From: Mucilaginibacter sp. KACC 22773
Lineage (GTDB): Bacteria > Bacteroidota > Bacteroidia > Sphingobacteriales > Sphingobacteriaceae
Length of the DNA stretch: 64,000 nt
Direction: 5' to 3'
NCBI RefSeq assembly: GCF_028736215.1
Contig: NZ_CP117883.1
Coordinates: forward strand, 5,270,001 to 5,334,000
The translations under genes and the position numbers were made by a program. The notes beneath the pieces were generated by a model. It saw only the letters and a program-made list of their open reading frames with translations, was not told the origin of the DNA and made no database searches. This document shows positions 1 through 12,288 of the stretch, piece after piece (within the stretch, counting starts at the first letter, position 1; the number at the start of each line of letters is the position of its first letter).

Positions 1-97
1 TCTATATAAATCGCAGCTTCTTAGTCCTAAGTTTGATTAGGCATTGTCATAGAAAATTTAACTTATGGCTACCGGCTGAAGACTTTGAGTTAACAAC

Positions 98-128
98 TTG
101 AGACCCCGGCCAAAATATCGTACCTTCG
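98..128 (+). promoter_or_regulatory. Putative promoter for the hydroxylase/Aur1-like pair
   Basis: TACCTTCG at 121-128 is one base off the Bacteroidota -7 element TAnnTTTG, and TTG at 98-100 lies about 20 bases upstream, close to the usual -33 spacing. The start would be near 134, giving a leader of about 95 bases. The rest of 1-228 holds no gene; 20-100 has short repeated words such as ttgagttaacaacttgag. Confidence 0.35.
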
Positions 129-228
129 TGCAAAGGCTGTATTACTGCAGCTGACAATAAATTATATCAAACAAAACATCAAAATAACAGGCGAAGAAAT
201 CGTTAAAAAATTTTAAACCTGATATATT

Positions 229-855
229 ATGGCAAAAAAGAATTATGTATCTAACTCGCAGGAGTCTGTGAGGATGTTTAAAAGCAACTTTTTAGAGGGT
301 TTATCAAAGGTGCATTATACCGTACCCTTGTATATTTTTGTACCGGTTATCATTTACTCAACCTACCTGGCCTTTAACGCGGGTATTGGTTTTATAAAAT
401 ACACCGAACTGTTTATCCTGGGCTTGTTCGTCTGGACAATTACCGAGTATATTATGCACCGCTTTGTTTTTCACCTTAAACCCAACGAAAACTGGGAATG
501 GGCAAAAAGGCTGCATTTTATTATGCATGGTGTACATCATGATTATCCGAGTGATGCCAAACGTTTGGTATTGCCGCCATCATTGAGCATTCCGCTGGCC
601 ACCGGTTTTTATTTTTTGTTTAAATGGATATTGCCCGCCGATAATGTTTTTGGCTTTTTCCCTGGCTTTATATTAGGTTACCTTTTTTATGATATATCGC
701 ACTATGCTATGCATCATTTTAACTTTAAAAGCGGCCTGTTTAAAAAAATAAAACAACACCACATGCTGCACCACTACCAGGATCCCGATAGGGGTTACGG
801 GGTTAGTTCGCCGCTGTGGGATAAAATATTCCGTTCCGGATTCTTAAAAAAATAA
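229..855 (+). CDS. Fatty-acid hydroxylase / sterol-desaturase superfamily membrane enzyme
   Basis: Integral-membrane di-iron oxygenase. The family's His clusters are visible: HRFVFH (H77, H82), HFIMHGVHH (H96, H100, H103, H104), HYAMHH (H158, H162, H163) and HHMLHH (H177-H182), between about four hydrophobic segments. The pattern and the ending PLWDKIF match the Scs7/FA2H fatty-acid 2-hydroxylase branch without a cytochrome b5 domain. At 208 residues it has the usual length for the bacterial form. It lies one base before a gene for an Aur1-like phosphotransferase, so I infer hydroxylation of the N-acyl chain of sphingolipids, which Sphingobacteriaceae make. A role on another lipid, for example carotenoid hydroxylation, cannot be excluded. 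Confidence 0.8.
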   Translation: MAKKNYVSNSQESVRMFKSNFLEGLSKVHYTVPLYIFVPVIIYSTYLAFNAGIGFIKYTELFILGLFVWTITEYIMHRFVFHLKPNENWEWAKRLHFIMHGVHHDYPSDAKRLVLPPSLSIPLATGFYFLFKWILPADNVFGFFPGFILGYLFYDISHYAMHHFNFKSGLFKKIKQHHMLHHYQDPDRGYGVSSPLWDKIFRSGFLKK

Positions 856-856
856 G

Positions 857-1795
857 GTGAATACTGCCGCGCATCATGGTGTAACAATTAATACCAAATC
901 GGTAATTATTGTTACGCTTATTTCAATAGGGTATTTAGTACTCTCCTACTTTTTAATCGGTTACAAAAGCGATGAGTTAACGCTTGTACTGATATTTAAC
1001 TCTCTTTTTTATGCGTCGGCGGTTACACGCAAATTTATCCTTGGCTTCAGCATCTTCGTTGTATACTGGATCATATTTGACTATATGAAGGCCTTCCCCA
1101 ACTATAATTTCAATACCGTACACATAGCCGATATTTATAATTTCGAAAAACGCCTGTTCGGCATCCATTACAAAGGCAACCTGCTTACACCAAATGAATA
1201 CTGGCGTGCAAACGGCAATACAGTTATTGATGTTATGGCCGGTATTTTTTACCTGTGCTGGATACCTGTACCGCTTGCCTTTGCAACCTTTTTGTTTTTT
1301 AAAAACAAAAAGCAGTTCCTTAAATTTTCGCTCACCTTTGTACTGGTTAATTTAATAGGCTTTGTAGTTTATTACGCCTTCCCTGCAGCCCCGCCCTGGT
1401 ATGTGCAATATCATGGCCTGCAATTTCATCCCTTAACCCAGGGCAACACCGCCGGGCTGGCCAAGTTTGATGCATTTTTTCATGCCGGTGTTTTCAAGTC
1501 TATTTATGCCAAAGGCTCAAATGTATTTGCAGCTATGCCATCATTACATTCATCGTACCCTGTTATTGTTTTATACTATGGCATTAAAAACCGCCTGGGC
1601 AAAGCAAATTTGTTTTTTGCTGTAGTAATGCTGGGCATATGGTTTACCGCCGTATATGCCAGCCACCACTATGTGCTTGATGTACTGGCAGGTATAACCT
1701 GCGCCGCTATCGGCATCTTTCTTTTCAATTTTTTGCTGGCGCGATCAAAGGCGCTACAGCACTTCATCACCCGTTACGAACAGACTATTGTTTAG
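857..1795 (+). CDS. PAP2-superfamily, Aur1-like inositolphosphoryl/ceramide phosphotransferase
   Basis: Polytopic protein (about 6-7 hydrophobic segments) with the PAP2 lipid-phosphotransferase core: PSLH at 228-231 and SHHYVLD at 269-275, giving the His/His/Asp catalytic set. The segment YYAFPAAPPWY (172-182) resembles the proline-rich motif of fungal Aur1 inositolphosphorylceramide synthases, which move phosphoinositol onto ceramide. The start is GTG at 857, one base after the upstream stop, so the two genes are almost certainly cotranscribed and translationally coupled. The inferred role is a headgroup step of sphingolipid synthesis at the membrane. A generic PAP2 phosphatase is the alternative. 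Confidence 0.72.
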   Translation: MNTAAHHGVTINTKSVIIVTLISIGYLVLSYFLIGYKSDELTLVLIFNSLFYASAVTRKFILGFSIFVVYWIIFDYMKAFPNYNFNTVHIADIYNFEKRLFGIHYKGNLLTPNEYWRANGNTVIDVMAGIFYLCWIPVPLAFATFLFFKNKKQFLKFSLTFVLVNLIGFVVYYAFPAAPPWYVQYHGLQFHPLTQGNTAGLAKFDAFFHAGVFKSIYAKGSNVFAAMPSLHSSYPVIVLYYGIKNRLGKANLFFAVVMLGIWFTAVYASHHYVLDVLAGITCAAIGIFLFNFLLARSKALQHFITRYEQTIV

Positions 1796-2037
1796 TACAT
1801 AATTACTTATACCGGGCGTAAATGCTGTCCTGTTTTGTGTACCAAATGAAATGTGCAAAAAAAACGGGGCGCTGTTTAAAAAAAAACTTGCCCGCGTTTA
1901 ATACAAAAAGTGCCATTACTGCGCAGCAATTAATATTTCACAGTTATTTTATTTGGGTAGCAGGCAGTTAGGGCTAATCAGGCACATTATTTGACTAAGT
2001 AATATTAAAATATATTGCTATATTCGGTAACCCCTAT

Positions 2038-2805
2038 ATGAAAAAATTGCTTACTTGCCTCATCTTTACGTTCTTAGCCGTATCCAAATTATCAGCCTAT
2101 GCTGGTGACCTGGATAGCCTTAAGCAAAAATTACAGCTCACAAGCGATTCATTAAAGGGCCCTATCTATATAGCAATTGCCCAAGAGTACATGCACTATG
2201 ACACGGTTAGCAACAGAAATTTAAGACATTATTACAAAAACGAAGCGTTAAATTATTCGATGCTTGCTTTGCATGTGTATTCAGGCATGAACGATTCTTT
2301 GGGTATGCGTACCTGCTACAATACCCTTTCAAAAATATACCGGTCTCAGCATATTTATAGCCAGGCTAAATGGTTTATACTGCAATCAAACACTATATCC
2401 CGTTTAAAACATGATGTTCCCAACATCATTGCATCGCTAATTGAGCTATCGGCCATAAAAAGCGACATCAAGGATTATACCCTTGCCATGGGCGATTTAA
2501 ACGAAGCCTTAAAAATTGCGGTAAAAAATAAAGATCCCAGGAATGAATCGGCAGTACAGGTGGGTTATGCCGATTTATACCGGCACATGAAGAATTACGA
2601 CAAAGCAGCCGTTGCCATAAAACGACATGAATTTTTAGACGACAGCATCCAAAAAGCTGAGGAAGCCAAACTGGCAATGGTCAACAAAAAAGATTCTGTT
2701 CAAATCAAAAAACAAGACTCCATCATCGTCAAAAAAAAAGTATATACCTCCAGCTTCAAACGCGGCTCCAAACTCGCCTCGGCAAGGCATACAGTCTCGT
2801 TATAA
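2038..2805 (+). CDS. Secreted TPR-like protein, apparently truncated by a frameshift
   Basis: Starts with a signal peptide (MKKLLTCLIFTFLAVSKLSA), followed by helical TPR-like repeats (about residues 60-205) of the kind found in the sensor part of Bacteroidota signalling proteins. From about residue 208 it becomes Lys/Asp-rich and stops at codon 256. Codons 232-234 are a pure A9 run (2731-2739). Reading on in the -1 frame from there is open to 2915 and encodes a transmembrane helix and a basic tail, so this 255-residue product looks like the short form of a membrane-anchored protein of about 292 residues. The partner is unknown; no kinase or DNA-binding domain follows. Confidence 0.6.
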   Translation: MKKLLTCLIFTFLAVSKLSAYAGDLDSLKQKLQLTSDSLKGPIYIAIAQEYMHYDTVSNRNLRHYYKNEALNYSMLALHVYSGMNDSLGMRTCYNTLSKIYRSQHIYSQAKWFILQSNTISRLKHDVPNIIASLIELSAIKSDIKDYTLAMGDLNEALKIAVKNKDPRNESAVQVGYADLYRHMKNYDKAAVAIKRHEFLDDSIQKAEEAKLAMVNKKDSVQIKKQDSIIVKKKVYTSSFKRGSKLASARHTVSL

Positions 2806-2915
2806 CGCTTATTATTGCGCTTGCAATAATGGCAATAGCCGTAATAGTTTATTACCTGCTACGTAAAAAGCGAAGCCGCTGGCGTATAAGGCCCCGAAAA
2901 CCCAGGCAGCAATAA
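2731..2915 (+). other. A9 slippery run and open -1 frame encoding a membrane anchor
   Basis: After the A-run at 2731-2739 the -1 frame reads SIYLQLQTRLQTRLGKAY, then a hydrophobic stretch VITLIIALAIMAIAVIVYY, then a basic tail (LLRKKRSRWRIRPRKPRQQ) and TAA at 2913-2915. No stop interrupts it. One extra A, ribosomal slippage on A AAA AAA, or transcriptional slippage on A9 would all join the frames. Confidence 0.6.
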
Positions 2916-3056
2916 TGCCATTTACCAAACGCCATGCCGAATACTTTAACAGCTTAGTAAACTAAGTGCCCTAAGTGCTAAATCAATTTAGTTTAAGTTT
3001 TATTTAACAAAGTACCTTCATCCTGTCTTTGTATATTTTATATCAGTGCAGGCGGG

Positions 3057-3269
3057 TTACAACACCCGCCTGCGTACAACAACCCTGCGTGCCACAACCG
3101 GCACAGCGGGCCGCACTACTACAACCGGCCTGGCCGGCACAACTACAACCCGTGGCCTGGCCGCAACTACTACCCTGCGAGCAGGCGTACGTACTACTAC
3201 CCTGGTTTGCGCTTCGGCTGTCAAGGCCACCCCGGCGCTGATGGCTATAAATAAAATGATCTTTTTCAT
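3057..3269 (-). CDS. Small secreted Arg/Val-repeat protein
   Basis: 70 residues. A clear signal peptide (MKKIILFIAISAGVALTAEAQ) precedes a mature part of about 49 residues made almost only of Arg, Val, Ala and Pro in alternating RVVV / PARP units, for example TPARRVVVAARPRVVVV. It is extremely basic and probably beta-prone. No family is recognised. Because the DNA is repetitive, two forward frames are also open here, but only this frame has a signal peptide. It stands alone, about 640 bases downstream of the rRNA terminator. A role in the periplasm or at the cell surface is inferred from the signal peptide alone. Confidence 0.6.
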   Translation of the reverse strand: MKKIILFIAISAGVALTAEAQTRVVVRTPARRVVVAARPRVVVVPARPVVVVRPAVPVVARRVVVRRRVL

Positions 3270-3862
3270 GGTGCTTTAAATTTCTTGATGTAAAGTTGCC
3301 ATGAAAACAGATACCCGCACACCTAAATAACGGCGAGCCTGAAAAACAAGGGGGCGAAACAGCGGAGGCGGGGAGTGATTCGTGACGCCTGGTTCGGTTC
3401 TATATCTTCAAATGCTCTGTCGCGACTTGGTACTTACCCCGCCACAATTCTGTCAACAGGATTTATCCAATACAACCTGATGGATTTTCCTACCCAGCCC
3501 CCGCCAAAAACAGCCCACACCCAAACCCCGGTACCCGAAGGGTGCATATTGGCAGCATCAAGGGTGACCGATAGTGGCCTCATGGTGGCAGATAAGGAGC
3601 TGACAAGGTGCCGGCAGGGATACCCTATTCCGCTGTGCTATTTCGAAGATTGATGGATTATAACATGGTTATGCCTGCGAACGGAGGCGTTGATCAGCCT
3701 GTAAAGTTCATGTTTTTGGATTGCCCGAACACTTAACCCACTGATTGCAAACAATATAAGTGTTCGCCCCCGAACACCCGAACGGTATGGTATCCAACCG
3801 AACACCAATGACTAATGACAGCGCAGCGAAATGACCAATGACCAAACTTCCTGAACACAAAA
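3270..3862. other. Intergenic stretch before the rRNA terminator; no supported gene
   Basis: A 92-codon frame opens at 3375 with GTG but has no recognisable motif, signal peptide or homologous look, and I do not annotate it. From about 3725 the sequence turns into reiterated words (see the repeat entry). Confidence 0.5.
3725..3856. repeat. Word-repeat spacer (cgaacac / aatgac words)
   Basis: Contains cgaacac or its complement gtgttcg at least five times (cccgaacactt, gtgttcgccccc, ccgaacaccc, ccgaacacc), then aatgac-type words (atgactaatgac, aatgaccaatgacc). Same style as other spacers in this window. Confidence 0.6.
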
Positions 3863-3891
3863 AAGCCCTTGACTGTTTCCAGCAAGGGCTT
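3863..3891 (-). terminator. rRNA operon intrinsic terminator
   Basis: AAGCCCTTG (3863-3871) pairs with CAAGGGCTT (3883-3891). On the minus strand the hairpin is followed by a T-run, and it sits about 10 bases past the 5S rRNA end. Confidence 0.85.
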
Positions 3892-3899
3892 GATTTAAG

Positions 3900-4011
3900 A
3901 TTTGGCACCGACCTACTCTCCCACGTTTTACCGCAGTACCATCGGCTCTGGCGGGCTTGACTTCTCTGTTCGGAATGGGAAGAGGTAGACACCGCCGATA
4001 TAGGCACCTGA
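3900..4011 (-). rRNA. rrf: 5S ribosomal RNA
   Basis: The minus strand reads from CAGGTGCCTATATCGGCGG to GTAGGTCGGTGCC, with the conserved loop CATTCCGAACAGAGAAGT in the middle. Length of about 111 bases and position after 23S fit 5S. Ends are estimated to within a few bases. Confidence 0.93.
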
Positions 4012-4142
4012 ATATTTTTAATGTTGAGGTGAAAGCTTAAAGGTGAAGGGTGAAAGGTTTTTAATACCTTTTGCCTTTATCCTTTGGCCTTTCTGCCTTA
4101 ACAATGACATATTATTGAAAGAAGTAATTAATCAGAGAAAAC

Positions 4143-4232
4143 AACAATATTAGTGTGTTCATGGTTGATAGTTCATGGTTCATCGCACATATTACTATGA
4201 ACTATGATCCATTTGCTATCAACCACTATTAT
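4143..4232. repeat. Word-repeat dyad in the 23S-5S spacer (ttcatggtt words)
   Basis: Left arm: ttcatggttgatagttcatgg. Right arm carries the complements: ctatgaactatgatccat and ctatcaaccact. The same vocabulary recurs at 15685-15826. Confidence 0.6.
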
Positions 4233-4239
4233 TACCTGC

Positions 4240-7118
<2,879 letters not shown>

Positions 7119-7319
7119 TCTACTTATACGCCTTTTGCTCGTATAGTATGCTTTTTGATTCTTGTTGCCGTTTTTAGTATCAAGTACTTAGTATCAAGTA
7201 GCAAGACCGAAGCCTTTCTCCTTTTTTACTTTTCCGCAATATTCAAAAGCCTGCAACAGTCCTCTATACTGTTGTCTTCTCTTTTTTATTACTTCTTCCA
7301 ATATGTCAAAGAACGTTCG

Positions 7320-7399
7320 CGGATGTGCCGATTTCAGATTTCAAATGTGCAGATGATTTCTCATTTGCATATCTGCATATCTAACATTTGCACATCTAC
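7320..7399. repeat. Word-repeat dyad in the tRNA-23S spacer (gatgtgcagattt words)
   Basis: gatgtgccgatttcagattt and aatgtgcagatgat on the left, then the complements catttgcatatctgcatatc and catttgcacatct on the right. Related words occur at 47636-47670, 40 kb away. Confidence 0.6.
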
Positions 7400-7476
7400 T
7401 GGTGGAGAATAACGGATTCGAACCGTTGACCCCCTGCGTGCAAGGCAGGTGCTCTAGCCAGCTGAGCTAATCCCCC
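7400..7476 (-). tRNA. tRNA-Ala (anticodon TGC)
   Basis: The minus strand folds as a standard cloverleaf: GGGGGAT acceptor, D-arm AGCTCAGCTGGCTAGAGC, anticodon loop CTTGCAC with TGC, T-loop GGTTCGAATCC, and an encoded CCA at 7400-7402. It is in the usual 16S-23S spacer position. Confidence 0.96.
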
Positions 7477-7477
7477 T

Positions 7478-7565
7478 TAAGATGAGTTTGCAGTTTTGAG
7501 TTTGCAGTTTGCAGCCTTTTTTTACTGCCTACTGTGAACTGTTTACTACCCACTCGCAGCTTCGC
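7478..7565. repeat. Word-repeat spacer between tRNA genes (agtttgcagttt words)
   Basis: gagtttgcagttttgagtttgcagtttgcagcc is followed by complement-type words (actgtgaactgtttacta). A second block with the same vocabulary follows the tRNA-Ile gene at 7650-7765. Confidence 0.55.
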
Positions 7566-7573
7566 TGCGCTTG

Positions 7574-7648
7574 TAGTCCCGAGCAGATTTGAACTGCTGA
7601 CCCCTACATTATCAGTGTAGTGCTCTAACCAAGCTGAGCTACAGGACT
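7574..7648 (-). tRNA. tRNA-Ile (anticodon GAT)
   Basis: Minus-strand cloverleaf with acceptor AGTCCTG paired to CGGGACT, anticodon loop CTGATAA with GAT, and T-loop AGTTCAAATCT. Unlike the neighbouring tRNA-Ala, the 3' CCA is not encoded (the sequence reads ACA), so it must be added after transcription. Confidence 0.95.
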
Positions 7649-7649
7649 A

Positions 7650-7765
7650 TATTTCAGTTTGCAGTCTTTAGTTTGCAGTTTGCAGCTTGTACTGCTTTGT
7701 AGTTAGCTCTTGTTGCCAACTGCTAACTGCTCTTTACTGCCCACTGTGAACTGCCAACTGTGTCC
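7650..7765. repeat. Word-repeat dyad between 16S and tRNA-Ile
   Basis: cagtttgcagtctttagtttgcagtttgcagc is followed by complements such as ttgccaactgctaactgc and gtgaactgccaactgtg. Same vocabulary as 7478-7565. Confidence 0.55.
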
Positions 7766-7989
7766 CAGCTCACCTTTCGGCTTCGCTCCACATAGATGGC
7801 TTCATCTTTTGGGTTTCCTTTTTGTGTTTAATTATTGAATGACTGAATTAGTGAATTACTGATTTGTTGTTTTGTATTATATATAGCATATAACCTATTC
7901 AACTTAATCTAACTCAATAAACCAATCAACCAATTTTAAGAAATAATCATGTAGGTAACTTGTTACAATAACTGATGTATCGATACTGC

Positions 7990-9516
<1,527 letters not shown>

Positions 9517-9824
9517 AAAATGTCTCGTTTGTTCACTGACCCTATTATTAATAATAGAATCTGTATAATTATTATATCTTTATACAGTATCCAACTTGTT
9601 GTTATCATAACTCCTCTTACTCTTTTCCGCCTTGCAGCTTCTTTTTGTTTGAGTTGTTACTCTACATGATTTTCTATTTCTTAAAAGAACTTTCCCGCTT
9701 CATCATCCGAATCCGCTATATAATCTTTACAAGTTGCCTTGTCTGATTTGTCATTTCTATTACCGGAATCGCTCCGGCTTTTTAACTTCTTTTGCTCCTT
9801 AAAGCAACCCTCCGTTTGGGTCTG
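9517..9824 (-). other. rRNA operon leader
   Basis: AT-rich transcribed leader between the nearest promoter and 16S; no gene. It probably contains the anti-termination and processing signals of the precursor, but I could not assign a boxA with confidence. Confidence 0.5.
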
Positions 9825-9855
9825 CAAAGGTAGAAAACCTTTTTACTTTTCCAAA
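9825..9855 (-). promoter_or_regulatory. rRNA promoter, proximal
   Basis: On the minus strand: TTTG (9852-9855), exactly 19 bases, TACCTTTG (9825-9832). This is a full match to the Bacteroidota sigma consensus. Confidence 0.85.
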
Positions 9856-9949
9856 ACTTATTTTTTCTTTTTTTTTATCTCTCGATCTTCAAAGAATCTC
9901 TTCCGTTTTGGCCGCCTACCCCTCTCTTTTCTCCCTCGGTGGCGGGGTG

Positions 9950-9980
9950 CAAAAGTAGTAAACTTTTTTGCTTTCCGAAA
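9950..9980 (-). promoter_or_regulatory. rRNA promoter, middle
   Basis: On the minus strand: TTTC (9977-9980), 19 bases, TACTTTTG (9950-9957). There is one mismatch in the -33 element. Spacing is identical to the two flanking promoters. Confidence 0.75.
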
Positions 9981-10095
9981 TTTTATCTGAAGTTTTTTTT
10001 AGTTTCCTTTTTTCTAAACCCTCTACCTATTCCTGCTTCAAAAACTCCTTCAGCAACCTTTCTAAGAACAATCCCGCTTCCTTATTTGCGGGCTG

Positions 10096-10126
10096 CAAAG
10101 GTACGCGCTTTTAACACTTATGCAAA
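10096..10126 (-). promoter_or_regulatory. rRNA promoter, distal
   Basis: On the minus strand: TTTG (10123-10126), 19 bases, TACCTTTG (10096-10103). Full consensus match. It lies about 580 bases upstream of the mature 16S. Confidence 0.85.
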
Positions 10127-10250
10127 CTGTTTTTAATGTTTATTTAATATAAACCACTAAGACGTTATGTATCAGCAGGAAAAATTGAAACAGGATAAGA
10201 TTTAAGGCAGTGGCATCGAGATTATAATGGCATCGACCTTTCCAATATAG

Positions 10251-10823
10251 TTAATACATGCATCCCACATAAATTCGGGCTTTCTGCACAAAAGCATTTT
10301 TACCGGGTTTAATAGCATTTAAGGCACTATCGGCACTGGTTTTAGTTTCGTATATACCGACTATTAAAGCAATCATTTTAGACTTGGAAGCGGGGCGGTA
10401 CTCATCAAGGTATTCCAGGCTTAAACTTTCAGAAGGGTATCTGCGGGGGAAATATTCCCCTGTATCCATTTCATCATCGTCATCGTCCGGCAAATCAATC
10501 AAACCCTTGGTTTTATCGTAATAACGGCCCATGGTATCAATGGCCAGGTTTGACGATTCATGTAGCGCAAGCATTTTTGCCTTCAACTCATCATAATCCT
10601 TCCCTGTGTCGGCAACTAATACATAATAGTTGGCAAAAGCATTGAGATGTGCATTCATTTCGGAGGTATCAGCTGAAGATGCTTTGATGCCCGTAGTTGC
10701 TTTATAACTGGCCGGCAAAACGCGAACGGGCTTTAAGTTATCACGTGTTACTACAAGTGTTGGTTTAGGTTTGCAAGAAAGTAAGGCAAACATTGCAATT
10801 ATTAACAAATAACTCAATTTCAT
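10251..10823 (-). CDS. Hypothetical lipoprotein
   Basis: 190 residues starting with a lipoprotein signal peptide, lipobox LLSC (C17) before KPKPT, so it is probably anchored in a membrane facing the periplasm. The mid-section has an acidic patch (PDDDDDEMDTGEY, about residues 113-125). The last 40 residues (IVGIYETKTSADSALNAIKPG) look like a SPOR/Ig-like beta-alpha unit, but I do not recognise a family. It is 72 bases downstream of the ABC1 kinase gene and on the same strand, so it may be the last gene of that unit. Confidence 0.7.
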   Translation of the reverse strand: MKLSYLLIIAMFALLSCKPKPTLVVTRDNLKPVRVLPASYKATTGIKASSADTSEMNAHLNAFANYYVLVADTGKDYDELKAKMLALHESSNLAIDTMGRYYDKTKGLIDLPDDDDDEMDTGEYFPRRYPSESLSLEYLDEYRPASKSKMIALIVGIYETKTSADSALNAIKPGKNAFVQKARIYVGCMY

Positions 10824-10895
10824 AAGGTACAGGCTGATATATCCAAATGTAAGTAAAAATCAGCATGTTCCAAATCTGCCATCTCTGGATTATAC

Positions 10896-12263
10896 TTAGT
10901 ACTCCAGTACCACATGCGGTTTATAAGTATCCGTTTTCACTTCGGCTTTCAACTCGTGTAATATATTGTATAACCCAAAGTTGGTGCGGTTTACATATAT
11001 AAAGTGTTTGACGCCCCGCGCCTGTTTAAACTCGGGCATTTTTGAAAGGCGCTCGCCAAAGGCAAAAAGCTTGTCGAAGAACTCTGATTGGCTAAAATCG
11101 AAGTGATCATCAATATAAGGCATAGCAAACAGGCTTATCATTTCTTTAAACTGCCCATAAAAAAACTCAACCTGCGTTGGGGTATCATCCTTACGGATCA
11201 TATCCAGCAAACGAAAGGCTTTAATAGTTTCTTCCTTATTATCCAACAGATTGGTTGAAGTAAGCGAGAAGAAAGGATAGTAAAAATCCTCGGGCATCTC
11301 TTTAATACAACCAAAATCAATACATCCCAATTTGCCTTCGGGTGTTATCAGGAAGTTACCAGGATGCGGGTCGGCATGTACAGCGCGCATCTCGTGTTGC
11401 TGAAAATTGTAAAAATCCCAAAGGGCCTGTCCTACCTGGTTCCGCAATTCCTGTGATGGGTTGGTGGCCAAAAACTCTTTAAGGTGTTTACCTTCCAGCC
11501 AATCCATAGTAATAATGCGCTTGCTGCTCAACTCCGGGTAATAAGTAGGGAATACTACATTATCCAAATTGGCACAAGCGGTAGAGAATTCAATAGAGCG
11601 GCGTACCTCCAGTTCGTAGTCGGTTTCTTCCAGCAGACGCTCTTCAACTTCGCTCATGTAAACATTCAATTCCTTTTCGCTCATACCCAGCATCCTGAAG
11701 GCAAATGGCTTGATAAGTTTCAGATCGGACGAAATAGATTCGCCCACACCGGGATACTGAATTTTTACGGCCAGCTTTTTCCCGTTCAGTTCGGCCTGGT
11801 GTACCTGCCCAATTGATGCGGCATTGTTCGACCGGATGTTGAATTTATCGTAGATCTGATCAGGATTTTTACCGAAATATTTCCTGAACGTTTGCACAAT
11901 CAGCGGGCCCGAAAGTGGCGGCGCATTGTATTGCGATTGTGTGAACTTATCTACATAGGCCTGCGGCAGCAGGTTTTTATCCATGCTCAGCATCTGTGCT
12001 ACTTTAAGGGCGCTGCCTTTAAGCTCGCTCAATGATTGGTAAATATCAGCTGCATTATCCTCGTTCAGCTCAGATTTATCCATATCCGGGTTGAACAGCT
12101 TTTTTGAGTAATGCTTAATATAATTGCCGCCTATCTTAAACCCTGTTTTTACAAATTTGGCGCTGCGTTCTACTTTGGTTGTTGGTATGCTATTTTGTTC
12201 GGGCGAAGCTCCCTGTGAATATTCTCCAAAAGCTGATGGAAAATCTGTTTCGCTATCTGTCAT
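10896..12263 (-). CDS. ABC1/UbiB (AarF/ADCK) family atypical protein kinase-like ATPase
   Basis: 455 residues with the family signatures: the KxGQ-like motif LKGSALKVAQMLS (near 80-92), the ATP-site lysine in AVKIQYPGV (about 160-168), HADPHPGNF (about 295-303) and the metal-binding IDFGCIKEMP (about 316-325). UbiB proteins act as ATPases that support quinone biosynthesis and lipid distribution; Bacteroidota use menaquinone, so the exact client is unknown. It lacks the C-terminal membrane helices of E. coli UbiB, as other ABC1 proteins do. It follows the TetR-like gene by 25 bases, so the two are cotranscribed and the regulator may control it. Confidence 0.88.
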   Translation of the reverse strand: MTDSETDFPSAFGEYSQGASPEQNSIPTTKVERSAKFVKTGFKIGGNYIKHYSKKLFNPDMDKSELNEDNAADIYQSLSELKGSALKVAQMLSMDKNLLPQAYVDKFTQSQYNAPPLSGPLIVQTFRKYFGKNPDQIYDKFNIRSNNAASIGQVHQAELNGKKLAVKIQYPGVGESISSDLKLIKPFAFRMLGMSEKELNVYMSEVEERLLEETDYELEVRRSIEFSTACANLDNVVFPTYYPELSSKRIITMDWLEGKHLKEFLATNPSQELRNQVGQALWDFYNFQQHEMRAVHADPHPGNFLITPEGKLGCIDFGCIKEMPEDFYYPFFSLTSTNLLDNKEETIKAFRLLDMIRKDDTPTQVEFFYGQFKEMISLFAMPYIDDHFDFSQSEFFDKLFAFGERLSKMPEFKQARGVKHFIYVNRTNFGLYNILHELKAEVKTDTYKPHVVLEY

Positions 12264-12288
12264 AATAATTTTAAAAGTCCATACTTCT

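Noticed and set aside
1-228. A partial gene at the left edge
   Set aside because: No frame of note reads in from position 1; the stretch is AT-rich with short words and a promoter-like element.
3375-3653. 92-codon plus-strand frame upstream of the rRNA terminator
   Set aside because: GTG start, no signal peptide, no recognisable motif and poor composition. I also considered a group II intron or retron end near 3360-3420 but could not find domain V or a reverse transcriptase.
9739-10136. Two plus-strand frames rich in Phe and Ser
   Set aside because: They overlap the rRNA leader and its three promoters and read T-rich noncoding DNA.
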